Of a stretch of DNA of 64,000 nucleotides, positions 55,484 through 63,995 are shown one piece after another. The stretch comes from Sulfurimonas sp. SAG-AH-194-I05 (GTDB lineage Bacteria > Campylobacterota > Campylobacteria > Campylobacterales > Sulfurimonadaceae). The stretch spans positions 25,693 through 89,692 of the forward strand of contig NZ_JAEMVA010000004.1 of NCBI RefSeq assembly GCF_029215955.1, in the 5' to 3' direction. Positions within the stretch are counted from its first letter, which is position 1. Each line of letters starts with the position of its first letter. Under the pieces are notes generated by a model, which saw only the letters and a list, made by a program, of their open reading frames with translations, was not told the DNA's origin and ran no database searches. Both the position numbers and the translations under genes were made by a program.

Positions 55484-56234
55484 TGATAACCAAATCTCAA
55501 AAGTTACAAAGCTTTTTGGATTTATTGGTGAGTATGCTGGGGTTAGTCGATTTGCAGCACTTGTAAATAAAAAATGTAAGGCTGATAGTTACGACATGAT
55601 GATGATTCCTATGAATATTCGTGAGGATGATCTGTTTTTTACACTTGCAAATATGAAAAAGTCACATGTTAATGGTGCCATTATCTCAAATGAATACAGA
55701 GAAAAAGCAGTAGAAGTTCTCGATGTAAAATCAGAACTTGTGACAAAGTCTGGCATGTGTGATATTATTTTTAAAGAGGGTGAAACACTTCGTGGTGACA
55801 TTTTTACGACCCGTGTACTTTTAGAAAAGCTTAAAGACGTAGGAGTTCGTACAATTGCACTTCTAGGGATAAACTCACATGCTAAAGCTTTTGCATTAAT
55901 GGCATGTGGATTTGAGGTGCATTACTTTTATGATTCTCTTGAAGAATTAATGAGCTTTTGTGACGCTTTAGACTTAAAAGAGGCAGATGTAAATCGTATC
56001 ACTTCAGGTATGAACTTAGACTTTAGTACTTACGATGCAGTTCTTGATTTTTCAGACTTTGAAAACTTAGATATGATAGAAAAACTAGCCGTTCATAATT
56101 TTGATATGAAAAATAAAAAAGAATATTCAAGTTTAAAAACACGGGCAAGTCATTTGAATACTCTTTATGTAGGGTATGATGATTTAATAGATGAACTTAC
56201 AACACAGGCTTATAGAGCAATAGTAAAAGGATAA
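55473..56234 (+). CDS. degenerate shikimate-dehydrogenase-like (AroE-fold) protein
   Basis: 253 residues from the ATG at 55473 (a TTG at 55467 is an alternative). KLFGFIGEYAGVSRFAALVN and YDMMMIPMNIREDDLFFTLA, then NGAIISNEYREKAVEVLD parallel the AroE N-domain, and IALLGINSHAKAFALMACGF the nucleotide-binding part. The catalytic Lys/Asp pair of AroE (NVTIPHK motif) is not visible; the glycine-rich loop is also altered. So it is unlikely to be the pathway enzyme. Its place between a polyferredoxin and an unknown protein in a TorD unit suggests a recruited role in redox-enzyme maturation. Fold call is moderate. Confidence 0.6.
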   Translation: MMNDDNQISKVTKLFGFIGEYAGVSRFAALVNKKCKADSYDMMMIPMNIREDDLFFTLANMKKSHVNGAIISNEYREKAVEVLDVKSELVTKSGMCDIIFKEGETLRGDIFTTRVLLEKLKDVGVRTIALLGINSHAKAFALMACGFEVHYFYDSLEELMSFCDALDLKEADVNRITSGMNLDFSTYDAVLDFSDFENLDMIEKLAVHNFDMKNKKEYSSLKTRASHLNTLYVGYDDLIDELTTQAYRAIVKG

Positions 56235-56236
56235 AT

Positions 56237-56749
56237 ATGAGTACGTATAATATAGATGATTTAAAAGCAGAATTTAACAAGTTTGTAACAGACAAGTGTG
56301 ACTTGAATCCCGAAGATATGATGGGTGAGGATCAAAATCCTGATGGTGGTGATAAAGAAGATGAAGAACCAGTTCCTCAATTTGTTGATGCTCTAACATC
56401 AAGACTTTTAGCACCAGCACATAGTGGCGTATACTTATCACGTTTAGATATTAAAAGAATTGCTGAGGCAATTGATGAGTCTATTCCCATTAAAGAACGT
56501 GTGAAAATGGTTCGAGCATTATTTAGACATACGACAAAACAACAGTACTTAAAGGATGCCTTTGAAGAAGTTGACAAACATATAAATGGTCGTATTTTAA
56601 TTTACACAGAACTTGCTGAAACTTTTCCAGCATCAAAATATATTTTTGATGCAAATATTGTAAAAGCAAAAAAAACTATGAAAATGTTTGAAACAATTAT
56701 TGCAGACTTTGAAGAGATAGATCCAACAGATGACCCTATGTTTGTTTAA
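56237..56749 (+). CDS. unknown acidic protein in the TorD/ferredoxin unit
   Basis: 170 residues, 2 nt after the AroE-like gene. Acidic low-complexity segment (EDQNPDGGDKEDEEPVPQ) between an N-terminal helix and a helical C-terminal domain with IKRIAEAIDESIPIKERVKM and LFRHTTKQQYLKDAFEEVDK. One Cys only (DKCDLNPEDMM). I do not recognise a family. Tight spacing implies a common function with the three upstream genes. Confidence 0.7.
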   Translation: MSTYNIDDLKAEFNKFVTDKCDLNPEDMMGEDQNPDGGDKEDEEPVPQFVDALTSRLLAPAHSGVYLSRLDIKRIAEAIDESIPIKERVKMVRALFRHTTKQQYLKDAFEEVDKHINGRILIYTELAETFPASKYIFDANIVKAKKTMKMFETIIADFEEIDPTDDPMFV

Positions 56750-56778
56750 TTTTATAGATTTTCTATAATGATACAAGG

Positions 56779-57408
56779 ATGAAAATACTGCTCCTTGAAG
56801 ATGATAAAAATCTTCATGCAAGTCTCAAAGCTTTTTTAGAGATGGAAGATTTTGTTGTTGCGAGTGCTTTTAATAGTGATGATGTGTATAACTTAACATA
56901 TGATAATCACTATGATTTGTATATATTTGATGTGAATGTTCCTGGAGATGATGGATTTAAAATTTTACAGTCTTTAAAAAATGCAAATGATACAACACCA
57001 ACAATATATACAACAGCTCTTGTTGATATTACATCCGTTGGCAAAGGTTTTGCATCGGGTGCAGATGATTATATAAAAAAACCCTTTGCTCCTGAAGAGT
57101 TAGTGATTAGGATTAAGAGTAGATATATGAAAAGCGAAACCTTACGCTATAAAAATATTTCTTACAATCCATCAACAAGAGAACTCCTTCAAGATGGACT
57201 TACTGTCGGCTTAGCAGATGTTCTTGGAAATATATTTCATACTCTAATTGTACAAAAAAATAAAATTGTACCTACGCAAACACTTTTTGATTTTTTAGAA
57301 CACCCCAGTGCAAATGCTTTAAGAGTAAATCTTTCAAAACTCAAATCTAAACTTAACCTTGATATTAAAAATATTAGAGGTATCGGTTACATGCTTGAAG
57401 ACGTATGA
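56779..57408 (+). CDS. OmpR-family response regulator of the second two-component pair
   Basis: 209 residues. Receiver with LLLEDDKNL, phospho-acceptor in YIFDVNVPGDDGFKIL and KKPFAPEEL; winged-helix end RGIGYMLEDV. It is a paralogue of the regulator at 27909 (shared TTALVDITSVGKGF-like and GADDYIKKPF stretches). The start follows ACAAGG. The kinase gene begins 14 nt before its stop. It precedes the RRE/ATP-grasp operon, whose promoter carries a candidate site for this family. Confidence 0.92.
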   Translation: MKILLLEDDKNLHASLKAFLEMEDFVVASAFNSDDVYNLTYDNHYDLYIFDVNVPGDDGFKILQSLKNANDTTPTIYTTALVDITSVGKGFASGADDYIKKPFAPEELVIRIKSRYMKSETLRYKNISYNPSTRELLQDGLTVGLADVLGNIFHTLIVQKNKIVPTQTLFDFLEHPSANALRVNLSKLKSKLNLDIKNIRGIGYMLEDV

Positions 57409-58447
57409 AAAAGAATCACTTTTAAAGAGTTTTACTCTTTTTTTTAGTGTTCAGTTCATTTTTTTATGTATTGTAATGTATCAGCATTATCATAAGGTAC
57501 TTCATGAGTACGATATGCATGTAAGTAATGATATTATGCAGTGTCATCTTGCTGGGGAATGCACAGAATTTGAGACTATTTCTATTGATAATACAGAAGA
57601 TAAAAAACTTCATACCTTTTATAAAGAGAATGAAGTTTATATGTTGTTTAAGCCTCAAGAGGACTTTATTAAAATTAGTATTGCAAAAGAAAAATATTCC
57701 CACATGCGCAACAAGATACAAAAACATGTTAAACTCGAATATGCTTTATACTTTTTCATATTAATTTTAGAATCTCTTTTATTTGCTTTGTATGCAATGC
57801 GACCCCTTAAAAGAGCACTTCATTTAAATGATGAATTTGTAAAAGATATATTACATGACTTCAATACCCCTTTAACTGCAATCAAAATAAACTTACAAAT
57901 ACTTAAAAAAAAGTTCGGTAAAGATGATGCTATACAAAGAAGTGATGAAGCAATCGCCAATATTCTCAACCTTCAGGATAACTTACATTATTTTTTAAAA
58001 CAAAGTAAGCTGCAAAATCAAGAAGTCAATCTTCATGAGATTATCAACAATCGTATTCTTTATTTTGAATCTCTCTTTCCTGCCCTAAGTCTTTACTCTG
58101 ATATACAAAACATTACACTTATTACAAATAAAGATGTTTTTATTCGTATTATTGACAATATACTGAGTAATGCATGCAAGTACAATAAAGAAGAAGGTGA
58201 AGTACGTGTATGTTTAAAGAAAAATATCTTAACAATTCAAGACACTGGTATAGGTATTAAAAAACCACAAGAGGTATTTAAACGTCACTATATAGAAAAT
58301 AATAAAGGAATTGGGATTGGTCTTCATGTAGTAAAAAAACTATGTGATGCACTACATATAGCAATAAATGTTCAAAGTACTGTAGGTGTTGGAAGTAGCT
58401 TTATGTTAGATTTAACAAATATACGTGTCAAAAAAAGAATATATTAA
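57395..58447 (+). CDS. sensor histidine kinase of the second two-component pair
   Basis: 350 residues from a TTG at 57395 (KTYEKESLLKSFTLFF); a further upstream TTG is less likely. TM1 (about 11-27), a periplasmic loop of about 85 residues containing MQCHLAGECTEF, TM2 (about 117-140), phospho-acceptor HDFNTP near 160, NILSNACKYN, DTGIGI and GIGIGLHVVKK. Two Cys flank a His in the sensor loop, possible metal or thiol ligands. It overlaps the regulator and its stop carries part of the next promoter's repeat. Confidence 0.9.
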   Translation: MKTYEKESLLKSFTLFFSVQFIFLCIVMYQHYHKVLHEYDMHVSNDIMQCHLAGECTEFETISIDNTEDKKLHTFYKENEVYMLFKPQEDFIKISIAKEKYSHMRNKIQKHVKLEYALYFFILILESLLFALYAMRPLKRALHLNDEFVKDILHDFNTPLTAIKINLQILKKKFGKDDAIQRSDEAIANILNLQDNLHYFLKQSKLQNQEVNLHEIINNRILYFESLFPALSLYSDIQNITLITNKDVFIRIIDNILSNACKYNKEEGEVRVCLKKNILTIQDTGIGIKKPQEVFKRHYIENNKGIGIGLHVVKKLCDALHIAINVQSTVGVGSSFMLDLTNIRVKKRIY

Positions 58448-58473
58448 CATTTTATTAACAGCACAAGTATAAT
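58444..58473 (+). promoter_or_regulatory. TTAAC-N6-TTAAC repeat and TATAAT box upstream of the RRE operon
   Basis: TTAACATTTTATTAAC (58444-58459) holds two exact TTAAC halves with an 11-nt period. TATAAT follows at 58468-58473, 8 nt later, and the start codon is at 58503 with AAAGG ahead. No separate -35 box is seen, as expected for an activator-dependent promoter of OmpR/PhoB type. It overlaps the upstream kinase stop codon. Confidence 0.5.
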
Positions 58474-58502
58474 ATTTTACTATATATTTACAAAGGCGTA
58501 CT

Positions 58503-58742
58503 ATGACAACAGTTGACCAATTAGTTTTAGATGAAAACAACACAGCATTCCATCCTATGATGGGAAATAGTTATCAGTTAAATGATATTTCAAAAGAGAT
58601 TCTTATCTTGCTTAAGCATCATAAAACCAAAGAAGAAATTATTGATGTTTTACATACGAAATATGCTATTAGTAAAAATGAGCTTTTCATAGATGTAAGC
58701 GATTTTTTAACAAAACTTAATATATACGGTTTACTTGGATGA
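58503..58742 (+). CDS. PqqD-like RRE protein
   Basis: 79 residues. NSYQLNDISKEILILLKHHK followed by TKEEIIDVLHTKYAISKNEL and VSDFLTKLNIYGLLG has the length, helix pattern and the Leu-Asn motif of PqqD-family proteins. PqqD-like domains (RiPP recognition elements) bind a leader peptide and present it to a partner enzyme. No precursor peptide is seen nearby, so another protein may be bound instead. The stop overlaps the ATP-grasp start (ATGA), so coupled translation is expected. Confidence 0.7.
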   Translation: MTTVDQLVLDENNTAFHPMMGNSYQLNDISKEILILLKHHKTKEEIIDVLHTKYAISKNELFIDVSDFLTKLNIYGLLG

Positions 58743-59767
58743 AAATAGCTGTCAGTGGATTGAACAACACAGATAACCCAGCACCAGGTGTTCCTGTAAT
58801 AAAAAGTTTGAAAGAACATAATACCCTGGTTGGACTTGCCTATGATCCAAATGAACCAGGAATATATATGGATATAGTAGATAATGTCTACTTAATGCCA
58901 TACCCTTCACTTGGATTTGAAGAATTGAAAACTCGTCTTGAAGAGATTCAGAAAAAAGAAGGTTTAGATGCAATTATTCCAAATCTTGATGCGGAATTAC
59001 CTCTCTATATTAAGTACCAGCAAGAGATAGAAGCAATGGGAATTAAACTTTGCCTTCCAAGTGCAAAAAACTTTGAACTTAGAAATAAAAACAATCTTGA
59101 TGTTCTCTCTAAAGAGTTGAATATAGAGTATCCAAAAACGTATGAAATCAGTTCAATAAAAGAACTTGAAGATATAGTGCATACAAATAAAAGTCAATTC
59201 CCATTGATGGTAAAAGGGAATTACTATAAAGCATATATGACACATAATCTTGATAGTGCCATAGACAGTTTTTATAAAATATCTAATGAATGGGGTTTCC
59301 CCATTTTAATTCAAGAAGTTGTGTATGGAGAAGAACTTAATCTTGTGGGTATTGCTGATGGAAAAGGTGAACTTAAAGGTGCTGTAGCTATAAAAAAGCT
59401 TACAACTACAGACATAGGAAAAATCTGGACAGGGGTAACAGTACAAAATGAAAAGCTTATGAAAATTGCTAAAGATTTTGTGAAAAAGACCTTATGGAAA
59501 GGACCTTTTGAATTGGAATGTATTGTGAATAAAGATACCATTTATATGATAGAAATTAACCCTCGTTTTCCAGCATGGGTATATTTCGCAACCCAAATTG
59601 GCGTAAACCTACCGCAAATGTTAGTAGATATTTTAGAAGAAAAAGACACACCATCACAATTAGAATATCCACAAAATAAAATGTACGTGAGATACACAGG
59701 TGAGTTTGTTACAGATTTTACAGACTTTATGAAACTACTATCAACAAAGGAATTATCACATGAGTAA
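58739..59767 (+). CDS. ATP-grasp ligase
   Basis: 342 residues, carbamoyl-phosphate-synthase-like ATP-grasp fold: N-terminal Rossmann-type start MKIAVSGLNN, ATP-binding PLMVKGNYYKAYM near 160, ILIQEVVYGEELNLVG near 193, ELECIVNKDTIYMIEINPRF near 260 with Glu and Asn metal ligands. Such enzymes activate a carboxylate with ATP and join it to an amine. Here the partners are an RRE protein and a PLP decarboxylase, so the product may be a modified peptide or amino-acid derivative. Substrate unknown. Confidence 0.85.
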   Translation: MKIAVSGLNNTDNPAPGVPVIKSLKEHNTLVGLAYDPNEPGIYMDIVDNVYLMPYPSLGFEELKTRLEEIQKKEGLDAIIPNLDAELPLYIKYQQEIEAMGIKLCLPSAKNFELRNKNNLDVLSKELNIEYPKTYEISSIKELEDIVHTNKSQFPLMVKGNYYKAYMTHNLDSAIDSFYKISNEWGFPILIQEVVYGEELNLVGIADGKGELKGAVAIKKLTTTDIGKIWTGVTVQNEKLMKIAKDFVKKTLWKGPFELECIVNKDTIYMIEINPRFPAWVYFATQIGVNLPQMLVDILEEKDTPSQLEYPQNKMYVRYTGEFVTDFTDFMKLLSTKELSHE

Positions 59768-61082
59768 GTATATAAAACCAACTATAAATAAAATAGACTT
59801 TGCAATGGCCTCAAAATATGGAAGCCCAGTAAAAATGCAAAAGATTCGTAAGGAGATAGACGGTGTAGCTATATCTGAGCTTGTTGCAAAGTTTGGTAGC
59901 CCCATTTTTGTATTCTCACAAAAGCAGATAGAAGAAAAGTACAGTACACTTAAAAATGCTTTTACATCAAGGTACCCAGATGTAGTGTTTAGTTGGTCAT
60001 ATAAAACAAACTATCTCAATGAAATTTGTAAAATATATCATAATCTTGGATCTATTGCAGAAGTAGTAAGTGAATTTGAATACCAAAAAGCAAGAGCGTT
60101 AGGTATTGAAGGAAAAAATATTATTTTTAATGGTCCTTATAAGCCTTACAAAGACTTGAAAATTGCTGTACAAGAAGGTGCAAAGATTCATGTTGATAAT
60201 CTTTTTGAACTAAACGACTTGGAACAAATAGCAGATGAACTTGATATAAAGATTCCAGTAGCAATTCGTATCAATATGGATACCGGAGTATATCCTCAAT
60301 GGAGTAGATTTGGATTTAACTATGAAAATGGTGAAGCCTATGAAGCTATTAAAAGAATGTATGATAATAAAAAAGTTTACCTTGTTGGAATTCACTCTCA
60401 TATAGGTACATTTATGCTTGATGCTAATGCGTATAAAATAGCTACTATGAAAATAATGAAGCTTAAAGAACAAGTTGAAGTAGATTTTTCTTGTGACATT
60501 GACTATATAGATTTAGGTGGTGGTTTTGCTTCAAAAAGTAATCTAAAAGGTGTGTACCAATCAGCTGACGTTATCATACCAACTGCTGATGATTATGCTG
60601 ATGCGATTACAAATATGATTTATGAAATGAATAAAAGTGAAAAACTTCCACGTCTTTACTTAGAAACAGGAAGACATCTTATCGATGAGGCAGGGTACTT
60701 GCTTACTTCAGTTCATGGGTATAAACGATTTCCTGATGGAAAAAAAGGATATGTACTTGATGCGGGAGTAAATATACTTTATACATCAACATGGTACAAC
60801 TTTAATATAGAACTCGATAAAAGATATGAAGGTGAAAATGAACCTTCAATGCTTAATGGTCCTTTGTGTATGAACATTGACATTATAGAAGAAAACCTTA
60901 TGCTACCTCCACTTGATAGGGGAAGTGTACTTACAATTTCTCCAGTTGGAGCGTATAACTATACGCAAGCAATGCAGTTTATACGCTACAAACCAGCAGT
61001 AGTTCTTATAGATAATGATTCAAAGGCTCGTGTGATTAAAGAAGTAGATAACTTAGCAACTGTAAATTATAGGGAAGTGTAG
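59760..61082 (+). CDS. fold-type III PLP decarboxylase, diaminopimelate/ornithine decarboxylase-like
   Basis: 440 residues. An extra N-terminal stretch of about 45 residues precedes the LysA-like barrel. VVFSWSYKTNYLNEICK near 75 carries the PLP Lys, GIHSHIGTF near 215 the ring-stacking His, DYIDLGGGFASKS the phosphate loop; ETGRHLI, GPLCMNIDI (Cys of the active site) and VGAYNYTQAMQF lie in the beta domain. It should decarboxylate an amino acid or a peptide-bound analogue. A housekeeping LysA role is possible but the operon context argues against it. Overlaps the ATP-grasp gene by 8 nt. Confidence 0.88.
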   Translation: MSKYIKPTINKIDFAMASKYGSPVKMQKIRKEIDGVAISELVAKFGSPIFVFSQKQIEEKYSTLKNAFTSRYPDVVFSWSYKTNYLNEICKIYHNLGSIAEVVSEFEYQKARALGIEGKNIIFNGPYKPYKDLKIAVQEGAKIHVDNLFELNDLEQIADELDIKIPVAIRINMDTGVYPQWSRFGFNYENGEAYEAIKRMYDNKKVYLVGIHSHIGTFMLDANAYKIATMKIMKLKEQVEVDFSCDIDYIDLGGGFASKSNLKGVYQSADVIIPTADDYADAITNMIYEMNKSEKLPRLYLETGRHLIDEAGYLLTSVHGYKRFPDGKKGYVLDAGVNILYTSTWYNFNIELDKRYEGENEPSMLNGPLCMNIDIIEENLMLPPLDRGSVLTISPVGAYNYTQAMQFIRYKPAVVLIDNDSKARVIKEVDNLATVNYREV

Positions 61083-61089
61083 TTGTTTT

Positions 61090-63117
61090 ATGCAAAGATA
61101 TAACAAATTTTTTATAAATGTATTAAAACCATACAGCGCTATTTTATTTTTAAATAGTAAATTTGCAGGACTATTCTTGCTTGTGCTTACATTTATAAAC
61201 CCTTCTGTTGCTATTAGTGGAATTGTAGCCGTTGGGTGTAGTATATTTTTTGCAAATCTAATAGGGATGAAAGAAACATACCTTTCGCAAGGTTTTTACC
61301 TTTATAACTCTTTACTTGTAGGAATGGGGATAGGCTTTCTTTTTCTTCCAAGTCCTTTGAGTATGATTCTTATAGCCATAGCATCGAGTTTAACCTTCAT
61401 GCTCTCTTTTGTACTCAATAGACTCTTTAGTAATTATAAGATACCGATACTTTCCTTACCTTTTTCTCTTGTCACTATGTTTGTATATCTTGCTTCATTA
61501 AAGTACAGTAGTTTACTTTCATCTTTGGTACATAATGAAATGTTGTTTGATATTGATCTTCCTTTATATATAAGTTCATTTTTAACAGCTGTTGGAACTA
61601 TTTTTTTCTTACCAAATAATATAGCAGGCTTATTGATGCTTGGGCTTATGGTTTATTTTTCAAGAATTATATTCTTTATGGCGCTTGTTGGATTTTATTT
61701 TGGAGTATATATTCACAGTGTTTTACTTGGTTCATTTACACAGGCACTCTATGACCCTTATGCTTTTAACTATATTCTTGTTGCGATTGCTTTATGTGGA
61801 ATCTTTCTATTGCCAACACTTAAGAATTTTATTCTAGCATTGATGGGAGTAGCTATAAGTGTTTTACTTACCGATGCGATAGGTATTTTATTTCATTACT
61901 ATTCTATACCTGTTTTTACGTTACCCTTTAATATTACGGTCATTATTTTTATTTTTACATTGTCTGTTGTGTATTATGAAGAGTTCAATATGAACATCAA
62001 GTCAACACCTGAAGAATCTTTATCTCACTACTTAAGTAAGTATTTTAGATTCGGTGATATAAATGCTAAGATTGCTCTTCCTTTTACTGGTGAATGGAAC
62101 GTATACCAAGCTTTCGATGACGTATGGACGCATAAAGGTGCATACAAATATGCTTATGATTTTGTGAAGCTAAAAGATTCTAAAACATATAAAAATGACG
62201 GAGAATTACTAGAAGATTATTTTGCTTTTGGGGAATCTGTCTTAAGTCCAGTAAGTGGGTATGTAGTAGATTTAAGAAATGATTTAGTGGATAACATTCT
62301 AGGTGAAGTTGACACTATAAATAATTGGGGAAATTTTATTATTATTAAAAGTGATGCTGGTTATTTTGTTGAAATCAGTCATTTAATGAAAAATTCATTG
62401 CTTGTGTATAAGGGTGACTATATTCAAGTAAATACTCCTATAGCTAAATGTGGAAATAGCGGATACTCTCCTGAACCACATATTCATATCCAAGTGCAAA
62501 ATACGGGCTTGCTTGGTGCTATTACACAAAAGTTTAGTTTTGAACAATATATGCAAAAAAATCATTTACATTATAATGCCTTACCCGTAAAACAAACTAA
62601 TGTTCAGTCTGTACTTTACGACAAGAATTTAAGTTCACGTTTTATTTTTATCTTAGATGATGTTTTTGAATATGAAGTATTTGAAAATTCTGAGTACAAA
62701 GAAGATATTTCCTTTAGCGTTAAGATGAATAGTTATGGAGAATTCTATCTATGCGATGAAGCAAACAATAAGCTTTACTTTTATAACGATGCGAAGCAAT
62801 TTTATTTTTATACATATGAAGGAAAAAGTTCTTATCTCAAGCAACTTTTTTTACTAGCACCACGTATTCCGTTTGTGTCTATGCAGACATTTTCTTTTGT
62901 AGATTACCTTCCCGTTAATCTTGTGAAAAGTAAAATACAAACGCTTTTAACAGAGTTACTAGCAACAATAAATAAGGAGTTTTATAAAGAAGAAACGCGT
63001 TACAGTTTTGATGGGAAAACGCTTTCATCACCGTTTGGAAGTGTAAGGTTAGATGTTGCTCACAAAGGGCACACAGAGATTAATTATAATAACACACAAT
63101 TAAGGAGAAAAGTATGA
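61090..63117 (+). CDS. urea-transporter-like membrane protein fused to an M23 peptidase domain
   Basis: 675 residues. About ten membrane helices (residues 1-300) look like the UT family (YLSQGFYLYNSLLVGMGIGF). The C-terminal half has a LytM/M23 domain: HKGAYKYAYDF gives the HxxxD-type zinc site near residue 350, EISHLMKN and PHIHIQVQ near 460 the other ligands. A further beta-rich region follows. The expected place is the inner membrane with the peptidase in the periplasm. Known UT/M23 fusions occur in a few bacteria, without a defined substrate. It follows the decarboxylase by 7 nt. Confidence 0.85.
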   Translation: MQRYNKFFINVLKPYSAILFLNSKFAGLFLLVLTFINPSVAISGIVAVGCSIFFANLIGMKETYLSQGFYLYNSLLVGMGIGFLFLPSPLSMILIAIASSLTFMLSFVLNRLFSNYKIPILSLPFSLVTMFVYLASLKYSSLLSSLVHNEMLFDIDLPLYISSFLTAVGTIFFLPNNIAGLLMLGLMVYFSRIIFFMALVGFYFGVYIHSVLLGSFTQALYDPYAFNYILVAIALCGIFLLPTLKNFILALMGVAISVLLTDAIGILFHYYSIPVFTLPFNITVIIFIFTLSVVYYEEFNMNIKSTPEESLSHYLSKYFRFGDINAKIALPFTGEWNVYQAFDDVWTHKGAYKYAYDFVKLKDSKTYKNDGELLEDYFAFGESVLSPVSGYVVDLRNDLVDNILGEVDTINNWGNFIIIKSDAGYFVEISHLMKNSLLVYKGDYIQVNTPIAKCGNSGYSPEPHIHIQVQNTGLLGAITQKFSFEQYMQKNHLHYNALPVKQTNVQSVLYDKNLSSRFIFILDDVFEYEVFENSEYKEDISFSVKMNSYGEFYLCDEANNKLYFYNDAKQFYFYTYEGKSSYLKQLFLLAPRIPFVSMQTFSFVDYLPVNLVKSKIQTLLTELLATINKEFYKEETRYSFDGKTLSSPFGSVRLDVAHKGHTEINYNNTQLRRKV

Positions 63118-63995
63118 GAAAAATTATGTTAGGTGGTGTTTTATTAGCATCGAGTTTAATGGCAGGGGCAACAACAACAGTAGTACCATATGTAGGAGTT
63201 ATTGGCTATGATAGTTCATCAGCAGTATCTGCTAAAGACTCGAGTAAACTTTATGGGATACATGCAAGTGCTGGAACAGTTGATTATTTAATTGAATTTG
63301 ATTATTCAAAATTTTCAACAAACTATAAAAGTGCTGCTGTAGAAGATTTAGATCAAGATGATATTGTTCTTTCTTATGCAAAATACTATAAAAACTTTAT
63401 GTTCAAAATAGGTGATCACTACATTAGTACAAATGATCCACTTTTAAGAAATGGAAATACAATCATTACTGCTATTGGTGGATACTCATTTTCTGGAGCA
63501 GACAAGTATAGCTATGGAATTGAAGGATATTATTCAAAATATAGCAGTGGTCAAGATGAAAATAATGTAAGAAAATCTATAGGTATTATGCAAGCAACAC
63601 CATATTTTAGTTTTTTCAAAAAATTTAGTAAAAAAGTAAAAAATAATTTCTCATTTAAATACAATTACCAATCTGCAAGTGATTATGTGCAAAATAATTA
63701 TTCGTCGTATGAGATTAGTGATACTATTTATTATGGAAATGTTTTTACAACATTTAAATATTATGATGGAGAGATGCGTTCAGGTGTTAAAGATGGTGGT
63801 ACTACTGTTATGAATACGCTTGATCTTGTAGAAAATGGTTTTGATATAAAACTTGGGTATTACTTTTCTCCAAAAGCTGTGCTAACGATAAGCTACGGAG
63901 AAAATAATGTAAGAGAATTTGATGTAGTTACAAGCTCTCTCCTTAAAAGTGGAAAAAACTCTGTAACAGTTGCAACTTTTAGCTATACTTATTAA
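63114..63995 (+). CDS. small outer-membrane beta-barrel
   Basis: 293 residues. Signal peptide (about 1-19, ending MAGA), then alternating hydrophobic strands rich in Tyr and Ser, such as YGIHASAGTVDYLIEFDYSK and FMFKIGDHYIS, and the C-terminal strand TVATFSYTY ending in an aromatic residue, a usual signal for barrel insertion. No named family is recognised. Its ATG overlaps the fusion-gene stop by 4 nt and GGAGA precedes it, so it is the outer-membrane part of the operon as far as the window shows. Confidence 0.78.
   Translation: MRKIMLGGVLLASSLMAGATTTVVPYVGVIGYDSSSAVSAKDSSKLYGIHASAGTVDYLIEFDYSKFSTNYKSAAVEDLDQDDIVLSYAKYYKNFMFKIGDHYISTNDPLLRNGNTIITAIGGYSFSGADKYSYGIEGYYSKYSSGQDENNVRKSIGIMQATPYFSFFKKFSKKVKNNFSFKYNYQSASDYVQNNYSSYEISDTIYYGNVFTTFKYYDGEMRSGVKDGGTTVMNTLDLVENGFDIKLGYYFSPKAVLTISYGENNVREFDVVTSSLLKSGKNSVTVATFSYTY

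Noticed and set aside
53762..56749. Formate dehydrogenase operon
   Set aside because: The TorD-like and ferredoxin genes fit as accessories, but no catalytic subunit or membrane cytochrome is present in the window.
58448..58502. RiPP precursor peptide gene ahead of the PqqD-like gene
   Set aside because: The gap is only 55 nt, holds promoter elements and has no open frame with a ribosome site.
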